Part shown: positions 59,109 to 64,000 of the stretch, piece by piece
Numbering within the stretch: the stretch's first letter is position 1
Layout of the letters: each line of letters opens with the position of its first letter
Origin: Nocardiopsis flavescens
GTDB lineage: Bacteria; Actinomycetota; Actinomycetes; Streptosporangiales; Streptosporangiaceae
Length of the DNA: 64,000 nt
Assembly: GCF_900141985.1 (NCBI RefSeq)
Contig: NZ_FQZK01000023.1
Span: forward strand, 28,243-92,242
Direction of reading: 5' to 3'
Made by a program: the position numbers and the translations under genes
Notes under the pieces: model-generated
Databases searched by the model: none
What the model saw: the letters and a program-made list of their open reading frames with translations, nothing else
What the model was told of the DNA's origin: nothing

Positions 59109-60464
59109 ATGGACGCAGTGACCGCCCGGGCCCCCGCGGCGGTGCACGGACCCGTCCCCGAGGAGGCCGCCCAGGCCCCCGCCGCGGTACACCGCCCCGT
59201 CCCGGAGGTCTCCGGGCCCCGGCGGCGCCTGTTCGCCCTGCTGTGGAGCGGCGGGGCGCTCAACGGCCTGGGCGGCATGACCTTCACCCTGATGGTGCCG
59301 CTGCTGGCGCTGGCGCAGACGGGGTCGCCCGTGGCGGCGGCCTGGATCACCGCGGCGGGCCTGGTCCCCAACCTGGTGCTGCACCTGCCGCTGGGAGTCC
59401 TGGCCGACCGCGGCGACCCGCGCCGGATGATGCTCCTCGCCCAGACCGGGCGGCTGCTGGTCATCGTGCTGCTGGTGGCCCCGGTGATCCTGTGGTCCGC
59501 TCCGGTCCACCTGCTCGCCGCTGCCACGGCGCTGCACTCGGTCTGCTCGACCCTGTTCGAGTCCGCCTCCGCCATCGCCGTGCCCTGTGTGGTGCCCGAG
59601 GAGGAGATGCCCGCGGCCACGGCCAGGAACGAGGCGCACGTCCACGGCACCCAGATGTTCGGCAGGCCCCTGGGCGGTTTCCTGTTCGGACTGGCGGCGT
59701 GGGCCCCCGTGCTGTTCAACGCCGTCGTGTCGCTGGCCGTGCTGGCGGTGACCCTCCCCCTGGACTCCGGGATGCGCAAGGACGAGGCGCCCGCCGGCAG
59801 GGGGCGCCCCTCCCTGGTCCGCGAGTTCTCCGCGGGCCTGGCCCTGCTGGTCCGCGACCGCCTGCTGACCCTGACCCTCGTGGTGTGCGCCCTCACCAAC
59901 GCCGTGTTCCAGGTGGTGTGGCTGATCATCATGCTGGTGATGACCGAGCGGGACCTGCCGCCCTCCCTCATCGGCGCGATCCTGGCGGCCACCGGGATCG
60001 GGGGGCTGCTCGGCTCGGTCCTGGCCCCGCGCCTGGTGCGCAGGCTGTCGGTGCCGCACATGGTGGCGCTGTGCGGGTGGACCTGGTCGCTGTCCCTGGC
60101 CGTGCTGGTCCTGGCCCTGAGCCTGGACCCGCGCTGGCTCCTGGCCGGGCTGCCCCTGACCTGGGGGATGATCGGGTTCGTCGGCGCCCACATGAACGTC
60201 ACGCGCGGCACCTACCGCGCCCTGCACGTCCCCCGGCGGCTGCTGGGGCGGGTGATCGGCACCGACCGGGTCTTCACCGGCGGCGCCCTGCCCCTGGGCA
60301 TGGTGTGCGGCGGCTACCTGCTGGAGTGCCTGGGGCCGCGGGACACCTCGGTGCTGCTGCTGGCCGCGGTCGCGGTGATCGCGGTGTCCGTCACTCTCCT
60401 GCTCCCCTTTCTGGAACGGAGCGGGGAGGCGGGGAGACGGCGTCCAGCAGGCGCCGCAGCATGA
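59109..60464 (+). CDS. MFS transporter (EntS/macrolide-efflux-like)
   Basis: A 451-residue, about twelve-span major facilitator of the MFS_3-like group. The N-terminus before the first span contains a short repeat, APAAVHGPVPE and APAAVHRPVPE. Typical loops are LPLGVLADRGDPRRMM and RNEAHVHGTQMFGRPLGGFLFG. No good ribosome site precedes ATG 59109, so the start may lie a few codons later. Its 3' end overlaps the opposite-strand gene by 74 bases. Substrate unknown. Confidence 0.85.
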   Translation: MDAVTARAPAAVHGPVPEEAAQAPAAVHRPVPEVSGPRRRLFALLWSGGALNGLGGMTFTLMVPLLALAQTGSPVAAAWITAAGLVPNLVLHLPLGVLADRGDPRRMMLLAQTGRLLVIVLLVAPVILWSAPVHLLAAATALHSVCSTLFESASAIAVPCVVPEEEMPAATARNEAHVHGTQMFGRPLGGFLFGLAAWAPVLFNAVVSLAVLAVTLPLDSGMRKDEAPAGRGRPSLVREFSAGLALLVRDRLLTLTLVVCALTNAVFQVVWLIIMLVMTERDLPPSLIGAILAATGIGGLLGSVLAPRLVRRLSVPHMVALCGWTWSLSLAVLVLALSLDPRWLLAGLPLTWGMIGFVGAHMNVTRGTYRALHVPRRLLGRVIGTDRVFTGGALPLGMVCGGYLLECLGPRDTSVLLLAAVAVIAVSVTLLLPFLERSGEAGRRRPAGAAA

Positions 60465-60972
60465 CCTCCGGACCGTCTCCGAGCCGGTCGGGGGCCGCGT
60501 GCTCACGCGAGATCACGTGGGTCGAGACGGCCTCGACCGTGCGCGCCAGCTCCGCGGCCAGACCGCGGTGGCCCTCGGGGAGGGCCGTCCGCAGCCGCTC
60601 CACGGCGGTGAGCGCGGCGAACACCTCGTCCGGCAGCCGCTCCAGCAGCCCGGCCAACTCGCCCCGGTCCTCCCCCGAGGGCCCCGCCGTGCGCACGTGC
60701 AGGATCCACCGCGCGGTCACGTTGAAGCGCAGCACCGTGCTGCGGACGTCGTCGACCCTCTGGGCGAAGGACTCGGCACCGCGCTCACGGGCGTCGCGCT
60801 CCCAACGGGCCCGTTCGACGTCGAGCGCGTGGCGCGCCCGCTCGCGTTCGGCCCTGACCGCGCGCCCTCCGGTGACGGCGGAGGCGGTGATGGTGGCCGC
60901 GGCGGTGGTCACCCCGGTGATGAGGGCGACCAGGACGGTCGGGTCGGACAGCTGCGCCAGGACCGCCGTCAC
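60391..60972 (-). CDS. Small membrane-anchored coiled-coil protein coupled to a STAND NTPase
   Basis: A 193-residue protein: one N-terminal membrane span (VLVALITGVTTAAATITASAVTGG), a charged coiled coil (AVRAERERARHALDVERARWERDARERGAESFAQRV, about 33-68) and a helical domain to the end. The GTG overlaps the stop of the STAND gene (GTGA), so they are one operon. It could tether or sense for that NTPase. No family name recognised. Confidence 0.75.
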   Translation of the reverse strand: MTAVLAQLSDPTVLVALITGVTTAAATITASAVTGGRAVRAERERARHALDVERARWERDARERGAESFAQRVDDVRSTVLRFNVTARWILHVRTAGPSGEDRGELAGLLERLPDEVFAALTAVERLRTALPEGHRGLAAELARTVEAVSTHVISREHAAPDRLGDGPEVMLRRLLDAVSPPPRSVPERGAGE

Positions 60973-62894
60973 CCCTCCTCCGACAACCGGGTGGCGGTGG
61001 CGACCTGGTGCGGCGGCAGGGGCGGGTGGTGTGCGCGCATCGCACGGGCCGCCAGCCGCGCGGCGAGGTCGCGGTCCCCGCCCAGGCGCCGCACGCGCGC
61101 CGCGCGCAGCAGCACCGGGCCGCTGTCGGAGGCCTCGGCCAGCGCCTCGTCGAGTTCCGCCGACCAGGTGCCGGCGCCCGCGAGCATGGCCTGGGCCAGC
61201 GCCCGTGCGGTGCGGGTCGACGGGCTCTCCGGCGCCCGCAGGCGTTCCAGGTCGCGCAGCGCGGAGACGGCCTCCCCCTGGTCGGCCAGGATCTCCCCCC
61301 GGGTCCGGCGCGCCTCGGTGCTGGTCCCGTCCCCGGCCAGGACCCGGTCCAGCAGGGCCAGGGCCGACTCGGCCTGGCCGGCGTGCCACAGGGCCTGGCC
61401 CAGGCCCGTCTGCAACCCCGGGTCCGTGCTCGCCCGGCCGGCGGCGACCGAGAGGATGTTCAGGGCCGCGGGGCGGTCGCGGGCCAGCAGGAGGCAGCGG
61501 GCCTGCGCGACCAGGACCTGTCCCACGGCGACGCCCTCGCCCAGGGAGGCCCACAGGCCGGCGGCGTCCTGGTACAGGCGGGCGGCGGAGGGCAGGTCGC
61601 CCTCCTGGAACGCCAGGTCGCCCAGGAGCGAGACGATGCGGGCCCGCTCCCCCGGGCGCGGTGCGGGCCGCGCCGCCAGGGCCCGGCGCGCGTGTTCCCG
61701 GGCCACCGGGAGGTCGCCCTGTTCGCGCGTGCTCCGGGCGAAGGCCAGGTGCACCGCGGACCCGCGCGGGATCTCGGGGAGCCGGTCGGGCGAGGCCAGG
61801 GGGGCGACCAGCCGCGGATGGCGCACGACGTAGGCCCCGTCGGCGTGGTGCCGGGTGAGGAGGTGCCGGTCCTGGAGCACGCGGGCGGCGTTCTCGCCTC
61901 CGTGGAAGGGCCTGGCCCCCCGGCCCCCCGACGCGAGGACCCGGCCGAGCCAGCCGCTCAGGGTGCGCGGGGAGACCAGGCACTCGACCGCGGTCTCGGC
62001 CAGGAGGCGGGCCGTGTGGACGCACAGGGCCCGGTCGACACCGGCCCCCGGGTCGGCGCCGAGCGTCCGGGCCGACGCCTCCCCGGCCTCCCACAGCGCC
62101 CGACCGGCGACCTGGAGCAGGCCCGGGTCCACCGCCGCGGCCGTGCCGCCCTCTTCCGGGGCGACGGCGAGTTCCTCGGCCAGCGCCCTCCCCGGCCCCG
62201 GGGCCGGCGTGTGCCCGACCCGCTCCAGGGCGCTGTCGACGGCCTCGGCGGCCGTCGCGACCGCAAGGGGCCCCAGGGAGAGCTCGGCGAACCGCAGCGC
62301 GTGCTTGTCGAGCAGCCCGCGCAGTTCGTCCCAGTGGTCGGTGCGCACGGAGAACAGCAGCCTCAGCTCGCCCTGTTCCTCCAGGCAGGAGAACAGCTCC
62401 TCCAGCAGGTCGCGCCGGTGGTGCTCGTCCGGGCCGCCGGGCCGCAGCAGGAGTTCGAGCCGGTCCACGGCCGCGAACACCGGGACCGGGAGGCCGTAGC
62501 GGTCGGTACGGGTGCGGGCCCGCAGCAGGTCCGCGACCGAGCGGCCGGGCGGCCCGTCGGGGTCCCAGGAGGAGACCAGCGCGCGGGTGTAGGGGTTCTG
62601 GTCGGGCAGGACGGCCGCCGGGAGCCCGGCGTCGGACCAGCGCCGGCCGCCGTGGACCAGCACCTCCTCCGCCCCGTCGGTGATCGCGGGGGCGGCGCCC
62701 GCGTGCAGCAGGGAGGTCTTTCCGACGCCGGTGTCGCCGTGCAGGACGGTGAGGTGGTTCCCGCGCCAGGCCTCCGCCAGGGCGGCCGCCTCCCGTTCCC
62801 GTCCCAGAAAGAACGGCCGGTCCCGGGCACGGAAAGGCCGCGGGCCGATGAACGGCTCGGGTCGCCCCTCCCGCCACCTGGCGGTTCGTTTCAT
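60969..62894 (-). CDS. STAND-type NTPase (nSTAND1-like) with TPR-like C-terminus
   Basis: A 641-residue signal-transduction ATPase. It begins near PFIGPRPFRARDRPFFLGREREAAALAEAW, followed by Walker A HGDTGVGKTSLLH (about 52-64) and Walker B-like VPVFAAVDRLELLL. From about 390 to the end the protein is made of helical repeats of TPR type (QGDLPVAREHARRALAAR, EGDLPSAARLYQDAAGLW). STAND proteins oligomerise on a trigger; many act in defence or in regulation of peptide modification. ATG 62894 has AAAGG eight bases upstream. It lies downstream of the FxsA-like gene on the same strand. Confidence 0.85.
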   Translation of the reverse strand: MKRTARWREGRPEPFIGPRPFRARDRPFFLGREREAAALAEAWRGNHLTVLHGDTGVGKTSLLHAGAAPAITDGAEEVLVHGGRRWSDAGLPAAVLPDQNPYTRALVSSWDPDGPPGRSVADLLRARTRTDRYGLPVPVFAAVDRLELLLRPGGPDEHHRRDLLEELFSCLEEQGELRLLFSVRTDHWDELRGLLDKHALRFAELSLGPLAVATAAEAVDSALERVGHTPAPGPGRALAEELAVAPEEGGTAAAVDPGLLQVAGRALWEAGEASARTLGADPGAGVDRALCVHTARLLAETAVECLVSPRTLSGWLGRVLASGGRGARPFHGGENAARVLQDRHLLTRHHADGAYVVRHPRLVAPLASPDRLPEIPRGSAVHLAFARSTREQGDLPVAREHARRALAARPAPRPGERARIVSLLGDLAFQEGDLPSAARLYQDAAGLWASLGEGVAVGQVLVAQARCLLLARDRPAALNILSVAAGRASTDPGLQTGLGQALWHAGQAESALALLDRVLAGDGTSTEARRTRGEILADQGEAVSALRDLERLRAPESPSTRTARALAQAMLAGAGTWSAELDEALAEASDSGPVLLRAARVRRLGGDRDLAARLAARAMRAHHPPLPPHQVATATRLSEEG

Positions 62895-63051
62895 AAAAAT
62901 GGCCTTTGACCAGCGGGAACAAGAAATCCACAAGGGAGGACGCAAAAAAGAGGGACCGGCGTGCGGGGCATCCGCCGCGCCCCGTTCGGGCATTCTCCTC
63001 CGGGGCGGCGACCCTGCGCGGCGACCGGTCCACCGCGCCCGGACGCGGCCC

Positions 63052-63222
63052 CTAGCCCTCGTTGCTGAAGGCGGCGACGACCTCGCCCTCGGCCTCCCCC
63101 GCACCCAGGACGGAGTCGAGGGCCCTGGCCACCGCGGATTCGCCGAGGCGGCCCACGTCCCCCAGGGACAGACCTTCCAGCGACACCGACAGGACGCCGC
63201 CATCATGTTGCAGGGTCTTCAC
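63052..63222 (-). CDS. FxsA-like (FxSxx-COOH) ribosomal peptide precursor ending F-S-N-E-G
   Basis: A 56-residue protein, too short for routine gene finding but with GGAG six bases before its GTG. It reads LSVSLEGLSLGDVGRLGESA followed by VARALDSVLG and an acidic spacer, ending VVAAFSNEG. This is the layout of FxSxx-COOH precursors, whose C-terminal Phe is cross-linked by a radical SAM/SPASM enzyme. Here the tail is F-S-N-E-G rather than F-x-S-x-x. The FxsT-type gene starts 240 bases away on the other strand, supporting the call. The modifying enzyme would lie outside the window. Confidence 0.72.
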   Translation of the reverse strand: MKTLQHDGGVLSVSLEGLSLGDVGRLGESAVARALDSVLGAGEAEGEVVAAFSNEG

Positions 63223-63405
63223 CGACCACTCCGTTCCCGTCCGCCGACGGAGGGCGAAATGGCCCTCGCGCCGTTTCTCCGGCCTTCTTCCTCGCAGACG
63301 TTTGTACCACGCGACCGTCGCCCCCTAACATGATCTCCTACCCTGAAATCCACCGGAACCAGAAAATCTGAAAAAGCATGACGACATGACATCCGGGACA
63401 CCGGG

Positions 63406-63432
63406 ACCAGAAATGGGAAAGCTTTTTCTGGT
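63406..63432. promoter_or_regulatory. Inverted ACCAGAAA repeat upstream of the FxsT-type gene
   Basis: ACCAGAAA (63406-63413) and TTTCTGGT (63425-63432) form a perfect eight-base inverted repeat with an 11-base centre, 30 bases before the GTG. A further direct copy, ACCAGAAA, is at 63358-63365. The AT-rich gap between divergent fxsA-like and fxsT-like genes is where their promoters must be, so this may be an operator. Confidence 0.45.
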
Positions 63433-63462
63433 GTGGCGGATGTGAAAGCGGAGGAAAGCCAA

Positions 63463-64000
63463 GTGTCCGACGTTCACAGGCCTGAAGGCGGTCGAGCACC
63501 GGGGCGCTCCCCCGAAGTCTGGGGAGGGGTCCCCGCGCGCAACAAGAACTTCACGGGGCGGACCCGCCAGCTCAACGCGCTCAGGTCCGGTCTGATGAAC
63601 CAGATCACCGCCGTGGTGCCGCACACCCTGCACGGCTACGGCGGCGTCGGCAAGACCCTCATGGCGGTGGAGTACGCCCACCGCTTCCACGACGAATACG
63701 ACCTGGTGTGGTGGATCAACGCCGACCAGCCGGGGCTGGTGCGCTCGTCCCTCGCGCACCTGGCCCCCCGGATGGACCTGCCGGGCGTCAACTCCACCGG
63801 TATCGAGGAGGCCGCCGAGGGCGTCCTGAACGCGCTCCGCAGGGGCGATCCCTTCCGGCGCTGGCTGCTCATCTACGACAACGCCGACGAGCCCGAGGAC
63901 CTGCGCGACGTCATCCCGGAGGGCAACGAGTCCGGCCACGTGCTCATCACCTCGCGCAACCACCGGTGGCAGGCGGTCGCGGAGACCGTCTCGGTGGACG
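63463..64000 (+). CDS. FxSxx-COOH system NB-ARC/TPR protein (FxsT type), 5' part
   Basis: The first 179 codons of a gene that runs off the window. It opens with SPEVWGGVPARNKNFTGRTRQL, then ITAVVPHTLHGYGGVGKTLMAVEYAHRF (Walker A) and YDLVWWINADQPGLVRSSLAHLAP, the standard opening of FxSxx-COOH system tetratricopeptide proteins. Walker B-like WLLIYDNADEPEDL and HVLITSRN follow. GGAGG lies eight bases before GTG 63463; an in-frame GTG at 63442 is a weaker choice. The missing remainder should hold TPR repeats. Confidence 0.88.
   Translation, partial: MSDVHRPEGGRAPGRSPEVWGGVPARNKNFTGRTRQLNALRSGLMNQITAVVPHTLHGYGGVGKTLMAVEYAHRFHDEYDLVWWINADQPGLVRSSLAHLAPRMDLPGVNSTGIEEAAEGVLNALRRGDPFRRWLLIYDNADEPEDLRDVIPEGNESGHVLITSRNHRWQAVAETVSVD

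Noticed and set aside
59092..59121. Nine-codon frame (M-F-E-T-S-P-W-T-Q) overlapping the MFS start, as a regulatory upstream peptide
   Set aside because: The GGGAG before it is only two bases from the ATG and there is no further support; it could be chance.
1..64000. tRNA, rRNA, CRISPR arrays, insertion sequences, integrases or attachment sites
   Set aside because: I looked for T-loop patterns, regularly spaced repeats, transposase or integrase motifs and flanking direct repeats and saw none convincing by eye; a covariance-model and repeat search would be decisive.

Overview
The window is very GC-rich actinomycete chromosome. Nearly all codons end in G or C, GTG and TTG starts with AGGAG-type ribosome sites are common, and many genes overlap by ATGA or GTGA. 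DtxR/IdeR-type iron boxes, a classical menaquinone pathway, Scr1-family regulators, a CYP157-type P450 and an FxSxx-COOH system all point to a filamentous actinobacterium. A Nocardiopsis-like member of the Streptosporangiales is my best guess; this is inference from gene content, not proof.

Layout. 0-2.9 kb: GNAT and a Tat-exported PhoX phosphatase behind a PHO box. 2.9-18.7 kb: an iron locus, with a FecCD/FecE-type ABC importer divergent from its lipoprotein receptor, and an operon behind a strong iron box encoding a GNAT, a diamine-forming PLP decarboxylase, an N-hydroxylase, an MFS exporter, two IucA/IucC-type NIS synthetases and a glutamine-synthetase-like ligase. A second, type III PLP decarboxylase lies just upstream. 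This looks like an NRPS-independent siderophore cluster whose product I cannot name. 18.7-26.4 kb: an accessory island holding a flavoprotein, a DUF397 protein, a microcin C-like locus, a small protein/DUF6879/Scr1 regulator operon with a NUDIX gene, a degenerate stretch, and a RloA/RloB (AbiL-like) defence pair. 26.6-37.3 kb: core genes, including menBCD divergent from menE, a principal-type sigma factor, GntR and TetR regulators and Spo0M. 37.3-46.3 kb: a dipeptide/oligopeptide ABC importer whose genes are split by a SpoIIE-type phosphatase coupled to a B12-binding photosensor-like protein. 46.5-53.6 kb: pgi, a one-domain voltage-gated channel, and lutABC with its FadR/LldR-type regulator. 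53.6-60.5 kb: CYP157-like P450, DUF2786 protein, an RNA ligase/HD-polynucleotide kinase repair pair and an MFS pump. 60.4-64 kb: a STAND NTPase operon with a small FxsA-like peptide gene, divergent from the start of an FxsT-type NB-ARC/TPR protein that runs off the window.

The most striking observation is at 19.88-21.58 kb. A ThiF-family protein that closely resembles MccB, the enzyme that adenylates the microcin C heptapeptide, is translationally coupled to a HIT-family hydrolase, the family that includes MccH-type microcin C immunity enzymes. Just beyond the HIT gene on the opposite strand is a seven-codon gene with an ideal ribosome site, reading M-N-D-D-G-N-N and stop: the same length and terminal asparagine as E. 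coli MccA. I propose this as a peptide-nucleotide (Trojan-horse) antibiotic locus. Second is the right edge, where a 56-residue FxsA-like precursor ends in the variant F-S-N-E-G.
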